Below are positions 1-7,356 of a stretch of DNA of 33,057 bases, in pieces. The stretch is from Ferrovaceae bacterium (GTDB lineage: Bacteria; Pseudomonadota; Gammaproteobacteria; Burkholderiales; Ferrovaceae), in contig DAICZS010000018.1 in NCBI GenBank assembly GCA_027311025.1, positions 1 through 33,057 on the forward strand, read 5' to 3'. A model generated the notes under the pieces. It had not been told where the DNA came from. It did not search any database and was given only the letters and a program-made list of their open reading frames with translations. How positions within the stretch are numbered: the stretch's first letter is position 1; each line of letters begins with the position of its first letter. Made by a program: the position numbers and the translations under genes.

Positions 1-52
1 CCTTTTCATCTGTGTAGTGCTTGTTAATTCAACGTTTATGAAGCATAGCGCG

Positions 53-81
53 TTGACTTTGAAAATTGTCACGAGTAAAAA
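53..81 (+). promoter_or_regulatory. Candidate sigma70 promoter for the DUF1348 gene
   Basis: TTGACT at 53-58, a 17-nt spacer, then TAAAAA at 76-81. The -35 box is good and the -10 box is moderate. Transcription would start near 88, which favours the start codon at 135 over the upstream ATG at 66. Prediction by eye only. Confidence 0.4.
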
Positions 82-134
82 TGGTACGCCATATCTGTGA
101 AGTATTCACGCCACCAACGAAGGACATGACTGTC

Positions 135-602
135 ATGGACGCCAAACCACCACTTCCGCCTTTCACACACGAAACAGCCACACAGAAAGTTCGCATGGCT
201 GAAGATGCCTGGAACACGCGCGACCCCGATCGCGTAGTTCAGGTTTACACCGAGAATACGCGCTGGCGTAACCGCTCTGAATTTCCGGTGGGCCGCGAAG
301 CGGTGCGATTGTTTCTGCAGCGTAAGTGGGCCCGCGAGCTGGACTACCGCCTGATTAAGGAACTGTGGGTAACTGCGGGGCATCGCATCGCCGTGCGATT
401 TGCTTATGAATGGCATGATGACTCCGGACATTGGTACCGCAGTTATGGCAACGAAAACTGGGAATTCAACGAATACGGTCTGATGCAAAGACGTTTTGCC
501 AGCATCAATGACCTCCCCATTAAAACTGAGGACCGCTTGTTTCACTGGCCTCTGGGCCGGCGTCCAGATGACCATCCAGGATTGTCAGAACTCGGCTTGT
601 AA
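135..602 (+). CDS. DUF1348 / NTF2-like (SnoaL-fold) protein
   Basis: A 155-aa cytosolic protein of the DUF1348 family, which has the cone-shaped NTF2-like fold. The characteristic blocks are visible: [13 protein letters not shown] near the N-terminus, [43 protein letters not shown], and the C-terminal [20 protein letters not shown]. The family has no established biochemical function; a small-molecule binding or isomerase-like role is only suggested by the fold. The frame is open from an ATG at 66, but I prefer the ATG at 135. It is preceded by AAGGAC at 120-125, gives the usual family length, and lies downstream of a candidate promoter. An ATG at 126 is also possible. The gene stands alone and converges on the Thr-rich gene, with a GGGGACAG hairpin between them. 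Confidence 0.88.
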   Translation: MDAKPPLPPFTHETATQKVRMAEDAWNTRDPDRVVQVYTENTRWRNRSEFPVGREAVRLFLQRKWARELDYRLIKELWVTAGHRIAVRFAYEWHDDSGHWYRSYGNENWEFNEYGLMQRRFASINDLPIKTEDRLFHWPLGRRPDDHPGLSELGL

Positions 603-639
603 TTTTTGATTTCAGGAAACCGGGAAGTTGGTGGAATCT

Positions 640-670
640 GGGGACAGACCCCAAATCTGGGCCTGTCCCC
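640..670. repeat. GGGGACAG dispersed hairpin, copy 1
   Basis: An inverted repeat with GGGGACAG at 640-647 and CTGTCCCC at 663-670; inner CCC/GGG pairs extend the stem. It lies between two converging genes (stops at 602 and 680) and is followed by a short T-run on the plus strand. Nearly the same sequence recurs at 3385-3415 and a shorter relative at 6648-6669. It resembles REP-type intergenic palindromes and may act as a bidirectional terminator. The REP assignment is inference. Confidence 0.7.
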
Positions 671-679
671 TTTTCTTCA

Positions 680-1438
680 TCAGAATGTGACCGTCGCCGC
701 GCCATTAGCCATTGGATGAACGCCAATTGCTCCAATGGTGTGATCAAGGTTGATGTGAATGAGCGTCTGTCCGGTCGCCGCATTGTCAACCTCTATCGAC
801 GTCGAAGTCACGGCAACGCTAAGTTGACCAGACTCGATACCGTGCATGACGTCAGCACTGACGGTGACCATATCATGGTGACTAAAGTTGGACACAGTGG
901 TGTTGGAGGTTTGTGCCGTCAGCTCTACATCGGTAGAAACAGTTCCATCGAGAATGACATCAGAATGCGCCGCTGCCGAACCCGTGTTCAAGAGTACGAC
1001 AGCCTTATCCATAGAGGGGGTTGGACTCGAAGTCGTCGTGGTCGTACTGGTAGTACCGGTGGTGCTGGTAGTTCCTGTGGTACCAGTTGTTCCGGTAGTA
1101 CTGGTAGTTCCTGTCGAAGTCGTTCCGGCGGTGATCGTGCCAGTACCCGCTGCGATAGCATCATCACCGGTCGCTAAATTCTCCACGTCTGTGCTCGTGC
1201 CGATGCCCGTGGTCGTAGTCCCGGTAGTCGATCCGGTGATCGGAGCGCCAGAGCCATACCCAGCCGAGTCTGGAGTTTCAGCATCAGCATGAACTGGCGC
1301 GATGGTCACGCTGGAACCGCTGGAAGTCGTCGTAGTGCCTGTGGTTGTCGTAGTACCCGTTGTGGTGGATCCCGCCGTGATGGTTCCGGTGCCGGCGACC
1401 TGGGCGGCGTCGTCATAACCTTCGCTGATATCGCTCAT
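680..1438 (-). CDS. Thr/Gly/Ser-repeat protein, probably surface or secreted; function unknown
   Basis: I do not recognise a family for this 252-aa protein. It has no classical N-terminal signal peptide; it begins MSDISEGYDDAAQVAG. Two related low-complexity blocks (about residues 14-43 and 97-142) each start with AGTGTITAG and continue into runs of TTG/TTS units, so the protein contains an internal duplication expanded by short repeats. Between and after them are acidic or mixed segments. The last 110 residues look like a folded beta-rich domain ending in GAATVTF, which could be a type I secretion C-terminus, but that is a guess. The start is well supported by GAGGAG at about 1449-1454 on the minus strand, ten bases before the ATG. 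The promoter region carries a perfect TATAAT and a 17-bp dyad. The repeats are prone to replication slippage, so length may differ between strains. Confidence 0.7.
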   Translation of the reverse strand: MSDISEGYDDAAQVAGTGTITAGSTTTGTTTTTGTTTTSSGSSVTIAPVHADAETPDSAGYGSGAPITGSTTGTTTTGIGTSTDVENLATGDDAIAAGTGTITAGTTSTGTTSTTGTTGTTGTTSTTGTTSTTTTTSSPTPSMDKAVVLLNTGSAAAHSDVILDGTVSTDVELTAQTSNTTVSNFSHHDMVTVSADVMHGIESGQLSVAVTSTSIEVDNAATGQTLIHINLDHTIGAIGVHPMANGAATVTF

Positions 1439-1509
1439 ATTCCAAAACTCCTCAAAAAGGTGATTTTGTCGAAAGGGGACAAATTCCCATGTACGTTCCG
1501 GAATTTGTT

Positions 1510-1530
1510 ATGGGAAATTTTCCCATTATA
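1510..1530 (-). promoter_or_regulatory. Promoter -10 box with overlapping 17-bp dyad (candidate operator)
   Basis: On the minus strand a perfect TATAAT (plus-strand 1525-1530) is followed at once by a dyad at 1510-1526. Its arms are ATGGGAAA and TTTCCCAT around one central base. A further half-site TTCCCAT lies at about 1486-1492. The dyad covers the expected transcription start of the Thr-rich gene, the position of a repressor operator. No good -35 box is visible at 17 nt, which would fit activator dependence. Inference from sequence only. Confidence 0.45.
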
Positions 1531-1586
1531 GCGATACCAATGCAAGTACTATTTTTTTGACCTTGAAAAGGCTTTTTTTCAATGTG

Positions 1587-2417
1587 TTAAGTTATAGTCC
1601 GCTCCTTTAACCGGTACAGATACAAACGTGTGTTCCGACGATCTTCCACCTGAATGATCCGCTCAGGGGGGACGTCTGGGATAACAAAACTGTTGCTTAC
1701 AAGGAGTGATCCCGGGCGCATTTCGGCACAGGCCTTCTCCCATATTCTGGGCATCGGTACAGGTGATAGAAACACATAGACCAGATCCTGCCCTGCGAAG
1801 GACCAAGACCAGAAGCTGCTTCTGTGCACCTGTGCGTTGGACAGTTGCCGCATCCTGACCCTCGCTATCAGCCAGGGAAGTGGCGCAATCTCCACTCCCT
1901 CAAACCGGCTTGCGGGCCGGGCCCGCGCAAGCCTCACCAGTAGGCTTCCCGTACCACAGCCTGCATCCGCCACAGTCCACGTGGCATCGACAGGAATCAG
2001 TTCCAGTATTGCCTGTGCAGTGGCTGCATTTGACAAATATAGTGGCACGCGGCTCTGGAAAGTACTCCAGTAGGTCAGTGCCAGTATCAAAAATGCCGCG
2101 AGATACCAGCCTGAGTCCACATGCAGTCCACTGACCAGGACCACCGCCGGTAGAAAAACCAAATGGATGGGAAGCCACCACCGCGCGCCCCGCATCGCAA
2201 TGCTAAACGCCGCAGCGCACAAGCCTTGTAGCAGGGCAAAGGTCAGCAGGGAGTGAATGGTCAGCAACTGGAACGACACCAGTACTGCCATTAAGCCCGC
2301 TCCCAATACTTGCGCCACAAAAAACCAAAGTATCATCAGGGTCCGTTTTCCAAGGCTAAATTCACGCAGCGTAGCGCGACGCTGACAGGGTCGCAATAAC
2401 TTCTGGCACAGCGCCAT
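1587..2417 (-). CDS. Membrane-anchored class I SAM-dependent methyltransferase
   Basis: A 276-aa protein. The N-terminal half (about residues 28-120) contains several hydrophobic stretches that should form about four membrane helices. The C-terminal half is a Rossmann methyltransferase: motif I VADAGCGTGSLLVRLAR (about 147-163) is followed by an acidic motif II, FEGVEIAP, at the end of beta-2. There is no downstream NPPY-type motif, so the substrate (lipid, quinone, small molecule or protein) cannot be told. Membrane anchoring suggests a lipid-like or membrane-associated substrate. The start at 2417 has only a weak GAGTGGG upstream; a second Met at residue 28, just before the first helix, is a possible alternative. 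It is divergent from the sulfotransferase gene, with about 150 bp between the starts. Confidence 0.75.
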   Translation of the reverse strand: MALCQKLLRPCQRRATLREFSLGKRTLMILWFFVAQVLGAGLMAVLVSFQLLTIHSLLTFALLQGLCAAAFSIAMRGARWWLPIHLVFLPAVVLVSGLHVDSGWYLAAFLILALTYWSTFQSRVPLYLSNAATAQAILELIPVDATWTVADAGCGTGSLLVRLARARPASRFEGVEIAPLPWLIARVRMRQLSNAQVHRSSFWSWSFAGQDLVYVFLSPVPMPRIWEKACAEMRPGSLLVSNSFVIPDVPPERIIQVEDRRNTRLYLYRLKERTIT

Positions 2418-2566
2418 GCGCCCACTCGCAAAACGGCGGCAAGTATCACTTTCGCAGGAGAGACCGGTCTACTACACTACCGATGTTCGTGGCGATGGAT
2501 GTTGCAGCGCTGGATAATACCCAGCACGCAACGTGCGTTATGCATTTTATAGAAAGAGGTCCGAGA

Positions 2567-3385
2567 ATGGTTTCAACTGGTTTCATTGGCGTTTCCGGCT
2601 TGCCCCGCTCCGGGTCAACCCTGCTTTGCCAACTCCTGGCAGAACATCCGGACATTCATTGCGAGGGCCATAGTTCACCACTATGCAATGCACTGCTCAA
2701 CACTCGGCGTTCCATCAGCGACGACGCCTTCTTTTTGTCCCAGCTCGACGTTCAGTTCGACCGCACCTATCAGCACCTGCAGGCCGCCATGTCAGGCTTT
2801 CTGAAGCATTGGTATCATGACTGTCAGAAACCCTGGGTTGCGGACAAGAATCGCGCTTGGCTGCACTGCATTGAAATGCTGCTGCAACTCGATCCCAACG
2901 CTCGCCTCTTGGTCAACATCCGCGAACTAGGGCAGGTGTATGGTTCCATCGAAGCACAACATCAGCGCACGATACTGGTGGACTTCGTAGACCACTTGGC
3001 CGATTATGATCGCTATAATCGCGCCATCCAGCTGTTTTCGCCTGGAAAAACCGTCGGGACCCCGCTAGCGTCCATCCGTGCCGTGCAGAACCTGCCTGTG
3101 ACGATTCGAGATCGTTTATATTTCGTGAAATTCGAGCATCTGGTCAGCGACCCTGTGACTTGCATGAACCATGTCTTCGAATGGTTAGGGCTCGCCCCGC
3201 ACACCATCGATCCTCAACGCCTCACGATGACACCGCAGGAAAGCGACAGCCACTACCGCTACAAGTTTTCGCATCGACGCAATCCACAGATGGTGCCGCC
3301 CGTACCCCATGCCATCCCGCCTGCCATCCAGCAGCAGATCGAGTCCACTCACGCATGGTATTACCAGGCGTTCTATCCCAAATAG
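2567..3385 (+). CDS. Sulfotransferase family protein (PAPS-dependent)
   Basis: A 272-aa protein predicted to move a sulfuryl group from PAPS to an unknown acceptor. The 5'-phosphosulfate-binding loop is clear at the N-terminus: GVSGLPRSGSTLLCQLLAEHP (from about residue 8), followed by a conserved HCEGHSS segment. The 3'-phosphate-binding element is probably LLVNIRELGQVYGSIE (about 131-146), with Arg and Ser in the expected spacing. The open frame begins at 2483, but I chose the ATG at 2567: AAGAGG sits 7 nt upstream and the conserved P-loop starts immediately after it. The stop codon is fused to a GGGGACAG hairpin that separates it from the convergent S-layer-like gene. No glycan or lipid biosynthesis genes adjoin it, so the acceptor is open. 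Confidence 0.85.
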   Translation: MVSTGFIGVSGLPRSGSTLLCQLLAEHPDIHCEGHSSPLCNALLNTRRSISDDAFFLSQLDVQFDRTYQHLQAAMSGFLKHWYHDCQKPWVADKNRAWLHCIEMLLQLDPNARLLVNIRELGQVYGSIEAQHQRTILVDFVDHLADYDRYNRAIQLFSPGKTVGTPLASIRAVQNLPVTIRDRLYFVKFEHLVSDPVTCMNHVFEWLGLAPHTIDPQRLTMTPQESDSHYRYKFSHRRNPQMVPPVPHAIPPAIQQQIESTHAWYYQAFYPK

Positions 3386-3415
3386 GGGACAGACCCCAAA
3401 TTGGGTTCTGTCCCC
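3385..3415. repeat. GGGGACAG dispersed hairpin, copy 2
   Basis: GGGGACAGA at 3385-3393 pairs with TCTGTCCCC at 3407-3415, with inner CCC/GGG pairs. The first G is the last base of the sulfotransferase TAG stop, and the element ends 5 nt before the stop of the opposing S-layer-like gene. It fills the whole 34-bp gap between converging genes, as copy 1 does, which supports a bidirectional terminator role. Confidence 0.7.
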
Positions 3416-3419
3416 ATAA

Positions 3420-6400
3420 TCAAAGCTGCGTTGGTGTCGCGAGACCCGTCAGCCCTATCAAAGTGTCGCCCGAGCCAAAGGCCGTTCCAGCAGTTGCCGC
3501 CTGCTCGACGAGATAGGTATTGCCCTGAAACTGGAACGACGCCGTGGCGTGAGTGGCGAGGTCCAGCCCCCCGCTGGCGAGAGCATAATTTACCCAGGTG
3601 GCGAGCTGGCCAATGTCCAGTCCGTTTGATGTGGCATAAGTGCCAACGGACGAGGCGGCAATCGTTGTCACCGCAGCCGCCGCATGCGGGTCGGCAGCCA
3701 GCACCAGTTGGTCCGCTGCATTGGGATTAAAGCCCGCAATCATCAGGTTGGCCGCATTGCCCGTATAGCCCGTAGCGCCTACCGTGATGGTATCCACAGT
3801 ATTACCCGCATGTGCACCCAAAGTGATGGTGCCCGACACCCCGGCCCCTGTCAGCACAATTTGGTTGGCGCCTGTGCCCACGACAATATTGACCTGGCCT
3901 TGCACGCTGTCATCGGTAATGTGGTTGGCGCCATTGCCCAGGGTAATCGAATCGGTATGTCCCGCTGATGCACCCGCAAGCAGCACCAGCGACACAGCCT
4001 GATTGTCGTTTGAACCATTCACTGTCACACCGCTGGTTACCATGTCTGCTGACATGGCAAAGGCCACGCTGCCATTCAGATTGAGATTGGCCAATTGGGT
4101 GCCTGCGTCCTTTGCATCGCCCACCGTAAGGAGGCCAGCGCCCGATTGCGCGAAAGTGGCAGCGGTCAAATTGGGCGCGGTGAGTGTGTGAATGGCGCTA
4201 TTGCCATCAACATTGTCCGTGACCGACAAACTACTCGCATCATCAACCAAGGTGTTCAGTACCAGAGACTGCGTTCCTGCAAGGGACAATTGCGTCAGCC
4301 CCACGTCATTGAACTGCCCTACGGTCTGGCTATATCCTGCCTGCCCCAGTGACTCCATGGTGACGGAGCCGATGCCGTTGAGGCCACTGTCCTGCAAGGA
4401 CAACGCCTGGGTTACTGCCCCGCCATTGGCACCGGCAGTACCGAGGCTTACCGTCATGCTATCCGTAGCGCCCGAAGCATCGCCAAGCTGATAGGTGATG
4501 GCGCCTGCGTCTCCGGCATCCACTTGCAGCACCGTTCCCGCTGCGACCTGGGTGAAAGCAAGCGAAGCTGAGGCCACCCCGCCCTGCACATCAAGCGTGC
4601 TCAGGTTATCTTTTGTAAAGTAAGACAGGTCAATGGTTTGGGACCCCGCGCCCAGAGCGCCCGTCACTCCCAGTGTTTCAAAACCGGAGATCAGTGATGC
4701 CGTCTGGGCCGATAGGGCCCCGCTAAATGCGTAGTTGAGAACAACCTCATCGCTGTGACCACTACCCCCTGTAATTGCCTCATTGGCACTGCCATTGAGG
4801 GTGATGATGTCCGTGCCCGTTCCACCCATGAAAACCTGCTGCTGTGTGCCGTCCAGCCAAAGCGTAATGGCCCCGGAAGACTGCGATGCATCGACGGTCG
4901 TAGTCCCGCTACCCGCATTGGAAAGATCCGCATTCAGCCCGGCCGTCCCCGTCACGGTGACCTGCGCCAAATAGACGGGGTCCTGCAGCGGTTGTACCAG
5001 GCTTAGCATGCCCGATCCGGACACGTTCAGGGCGTGCAGGCTGCTATACGGCACGGAAGGATCGTTTACAAAGCTCAATGCAGCATCGCCAGTGGTGGAG
5101 ACGTTCAGGGTCTTGTAGATGCCGACCTGGTCATAAATGCTGATGACGCCGCTCACGGCATTCAAGGTGAGATTGAGCGCGGTCGCCTGGCCGTTGATAT
5201 CATACAGATCGACCGTTGCCCCTCCTGTCACGTTTTCCAGGGTCAAGTCCGTGAGGGAAGAGACGCCTTGGAGTTGGGCGTAAGCCCCGTTTGCCATATT
5301 GTCGATGATCAGATGCTTCAGGGCACCTGCATTCTTGATTTTAAGATCGCCCCCATAGAATTGCCTCACCGACGAGCCGTAGCCGTAACCATAGCCGTAG
5401 CCCGAACCGGAACCGAGTCCGTAGTACACGACGGCGTTCCAGGTGACGGCATCCAACCCGTTGATGGAGACGGATTGTATGGTGCCGTTGTTGTCATCAA
5501 TGACCACGCCCTGCATATGGCCCGAAGATGTCTCGGTCTGGGTGACCGAGACCTGAGTGGTTCCCGAGCCACCACTGACCAGAATGGAATGCTGGCTGTT
5601 GCCATACCCGTTGCCGTTGGCCTCGGTGATGGCCACGGTGGACCCTCCCGAGATGATCATGCTATAGGCGCCGTAGGGGGTACTGCCCAACCCGGCCTGG
5701 GACTGGTCGTTGACGACGACGGCAGTGCTGGGGCCCACCATGATGTCGTCGAAGAACCCGTTAGAAACACTGGTGACATTCACGCCCGCCAACCCGGAAA
5801 ATCCCATGGAGCTGGCCAATGGCGCAAATACCACAGCCTCCCCAGAAACCAGATTGAGGTTCTGGATGCCGGAAACCGTCGCATTCGCTATGGCGCTGGG
5901 ATTCCAGTATCCCCCACTGGCGAGGTCGGTGAGGTTGAGGGTATCGCCTGTGGTCCCTCCCCCCGAAATGGTATCGCCCGCGTTGAAGGTGGGCTGTACA
6001 CCCGATGGGGCCTGGCTGTTTCCGGAAAAGCTTGTGCCGTCGATCACGGCATTATTGCTGGATACGACGATATGGTCGGTTCCCGTCGTTAGCGTATAGG
6101 TCGCTGTGGCAGGAAGCCCGGCCAACTGCTGCAATGAAATGTTGCCCGAGGATGAAGCGCTTTCGCTATAACTCACCGACTGAGCCACCAGCGCAGACCA
6201 CGCTGTGGCGGCAGCACCGAAAACGGCATCCCCGGTGAGCGCGTCAAACAGGTTCAGGATGCCTTCCACCGCTGCTCCCCGCGCGTTGGGCGCGGTCGCA
6301 TCCAGCACGGAAGTCACATAGGTCTCGGCTTCGGCAAGCGCCGTCCCCGTCAGCCCCAGATTCGTGGCAATGGTTTGCGCAACGGAGGCGGTACTAAGGC

Positions 6401-6560
6401 TTCCAAACTGGTAGGCGTATGTTGCGTTCAGAAATGCGTCCATGCCCTGTGCATTGACATCAGACAGGATGGTCTGCAGGGTCGCGTCGTCGATCGACAG
6501 GTCATAGAGCGCGCCGGCAAACTGGGCGATGATGGTACTGTTGTTTGAAGGTATGGTCAC
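3420..6560 (-). CDS. S-layer / RsaA-like beta-repeat protein, probable type I secretion substrate
   Basis: A 1046-aa, Cys-poor, Gly/Ala/Thr/Ser-rich protein without an N-terminal signal peptide. Residues 1-130 form an alpha-helical leader of the kind found in S-layer-like type I substrates (FAGALYDLSIDDATL, then helices around YVTSVLDATAPNARG). The bulk is beta-strand repeat, with calls such as GDTLNLTDLASGG and isolated RTX-like turns (GGTGTDIITL). The last about 175 residues contain ITLGNGANHI, GTGANQIVL, then FQFQGNTYLVE and DTLIGLTG, which resemble the C-terminus of the second giant protein at the right edge; this is probably the secretion signal. A GYGYGYGYG tract is encoded near 5385-5402. 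The start is a GTG at 6560; an in-frame TAG lies four codons upstream and no clear Shine-Dalgarno is visible. Likely role: surface layer or adhesin. Confidence 0.85.
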   Translation of the reverse strand: MTIPSNNSTIIAQFAGALYDLSIDDATLQTILSDVNAQGMDAFLNATYAYQFGSLSTASVAQTIATNLGLTGTALAEAETYVTSVLDATAPNARGAAVEGILNLFDALTGDAVFGAAATAWSALVAQSVSYSESASSSGNISLQQLAGLPATATYTLTTGTDHIVVSSNNAVIDGTSFSGNSQAPSGVQPTFNAGDTISGGGTTGDTLNLTDLASGGYWNPSAIANATVSGIQNLNLVSGEAVVFAPLASSMGFSGLAGVNVTSVSNGFFDDIMVGPSTAVVVNDQSQAGLGSTPYGAYSMIISGGSTVAITEANGNGYGNSQHSILVSGGSGTTQVSVTQTETSSGHMQGVVIDDNNGTIQSVSINGLDAVTWNAVVYYGLGSGSGYGYGYGYGSSVRQFYGGDLKIKNAGALKHLIIDNMANGAYAQLQGVSSLTDLTLENVTGGATVDLYDINGQATALNLTLNAVSGVISIYDQVGIYKTLNVSTTGDAALSFVNDPSVPYSSLHALNVSGSGMLSLVQPLQDPVYLAQVTVTGTAGLNADLSNAGSGTTTVDASQSSGAITLWLDGTQQQVFMGGTGTDIITLNGSANEAITGGSGHSDEVVLNYAFSGALSAQTASLISGFETLGVTGALGAGSQTIDLSYFTKDNLSTLDVQGGVASASLAFTQVAAGTVLQVDAGDAGAITYQLGDASGATDSMTVSLGTAGANGGAVTQALSLQDSGLNGIGSVTMESLGQAGYSQTVGQFNDVGLTQLSLAGTQSLVLNTLVDDASSLSVTDNVDGNSAIHTLTAPNLTAATFAQSGAGLLTVGDAKDAGTQLANLNLNGSVAFAMSADMVTSGVTVNGSNDNQAVSLVLLAGASAGHTDSITLGNGANHITDDSVQGQVNIVVGTGANQIVLTGAGVSGTITLGAHAGNTVDTITVGATGYTGNAANLMIAGFNPNAADQLVLAADPHAAAAVTTIAASSVGTYATSNGLDIGQLATWVNYALASGGLDLATHATASFQFQGNTYLVEQAATAGTAFGSGDTLIGLTGLATPTQL

Positions 6561-6646
6561 ATTGACAGTCTAAAAGTTATATCTTCACATAGGTGTAACA
6601 AAAGTCTTCAGTGGAAACTGCCCTATGTGACAAAATGATGACAAAA

Positions 6647-6669
6647 CGGGGGCTGTCCCCAAGCCCCCG
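6647..6669. repeat. GGGGACAG-related hairpin, copy 3 (shorter variant)
   Basis: CGGGGGCT at 6647-6654 pairs with AGCCCCCG at 6662-6669 around the loop GTCCCCA. Read on the minus strand it contains GGGGACAGCCCCC, the same core as the other two copies. It lies between divergent genes here, upstream of dgkA, so it cannot simply be a terminator for both neighbours. Confidence 0.55.
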
Positions 6670-6700
6670 GATTTCCACGCTCAGCTCACTTCGGATCAAC

Positions 6701-7078
6701 ATGGTCAACGAATGCCCTCACAAAGGCAAAACCGGGTTGCGGCGCATCTGGAATGCGCTGGGCCATTCCTTTGACGGCTTCGCGGACGCCCTTTGTCATG
6801 AGAGCGCATTTCGCCAGGAAGTGGTCCTTGCGGCGATCCTGATTCCATTGTCCGTGTATGTACCCACTTCGGGCGTAGGCCATGCCCTACTGGTGGGAAG
6901 CTTGCTGGTGGTCCTGCTGGTTGAATTGCTCAACTCGGCCATCGAGGCGACTGTGGACAGGATTTCCCTGGAAAACCACCATCTGGCCAAACGCGCCAAG
7001 GATTTTGGAAGTGCCGCCGTACTGGTCAGCTTGATCAACGCTGCCCTGACATGGGCACTGATTTTGATCTTTCATTAA
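6701..7078 (+). CDS. dgkA: Diacylglycerol kinase (prokaryotic DgkA type)
   Basis: A 125-aa integral membrane kinase that phosphorylates diacylglycerol to phosphatidic acid, recycling the DAG left by membrane-derived glucan or lipid-headgroup transfer. The family signature ELLNSAIEATVDRIS is complete, including the catalytic Glu and the NSAIE element, followed by HHLAKRAKDFGSAAVL. Three membrane helices are visible. The frame is open from 6611, but the ATG at 6701 gives the length typical of the family; its ribosome-binding site is weak (CGGAT). The location just before the cellulose operon is suggestive. BcsG and related enzymes that transfer phosphoethanolamine from phosphatidylethanolamine release DAG, which DgkA would recycle. 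That functional link is inference; the genes are separated by 74 bp and a promoter. Confidence 0.93.
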   Translation: MVNECPHKGKTGLRRIWNALGHSFDGFADALCHESAFRQEVVLAAILIPLSVYVPTSGVGHALLVGSLLVVLLVELLNSAIEATVDRISLENHHLAKRAKDFGSAAVLVSLINAALTWALILIFH

Positions 7079-7116
7079 TGGCAGTTGCACAATTTATCTA
7101 GAAGAACTCTTAGGAC

Positions 7117-7146
7117 TTGTGTTTAATATACTGATTTATATATAAT
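7117..7146 (+). promoter_or_regulatory. Promoter of the cellulose operon
   Basis: TTGTGT at 7117-7122, an 18-nt spacer, and a perfect TATAAT at 7141-7146 within an AT-rich stretch. The first ATG of bcsR is at 7153, just where transcription would begin, so the mRNA would be leaderless if that ATG is used. Confidence 0.55.
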
Positions 7147-7152
7147 AGATTC

Positions 7153-7356
7153 ATGGATGGACACGATCTCAAGGACAGCAAGGACAGCCGGGTCCCCGAT
7201 GACGTGGGGCACCTGATGGCACATATCAGGGGCCATCACTTACCCTATCAGGAAATCGTCCAAAATCAGAAAACCCTCTCAGCAGCATCCCGCTGGTCAT
7301 TGATGCAGGAAGCCCTGGAATCTGGCGGCCCTGAAGGCCATTCCACACCCGAGTGA
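7153..7356 (+). CDS. bcsR: BcsR-like cellulose biosynthesis protein
   Basis: A 67-aa cytosolic protein that opens the cellulose operon. Its second half, LPYQEIVQNQKTLSAASRW followed by SLMQEA, aligns with E. coli BcsR (IDYADISQREQLAAALKRW then PLLAEF). The shared pattern is Y-x-x-I-x-Q then a spaced RW and a Leu-rich end. In E. coli BcsR binds BcsQ and the pair associates with the inner-membrane synthase complex. Position immediately before bcsQ with a TGATG stop/start overlap supports the call. The start is uncertain. ATG 7153 has no leader beyond the predicted promoter, while an in-frame ATG at 7216 has GTGGGG 6 nt upstream and would give a 46-aa protein that keeps the conserved part. Confidence 0.75.
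   Translation: MDGHDLKDSKDSRVPDDVGHLMAHIRGHHLPYQEIVQNQKTLSAASRWSLMQEALESGGPEGHSTPE

Noticed and set aside
888-1292. Val-rich 134-aa plus-strand ORF
   Set aside because: Reverse translation of the Thr/Gly repeats gives Val/Pro runs; the minus-strand gene has a good ribosome-binding site and promoter.
5034-6092. 352-aa plus-strand ORF opposite the S-layer-like gene
   Set aside because: Antisense shadow of a Gly/Thr-rich coding frame; no ribosome-binding site, no recognisable domain, and the minus-strand protein has coherent repeats and a typical C-terminus.
640-6669. GGGGACAG repeats as a CRISPR array
   Set aside because: Three isolated copies several kb apart, palindromic, with genes between them; no regular spacers and no cas genes.
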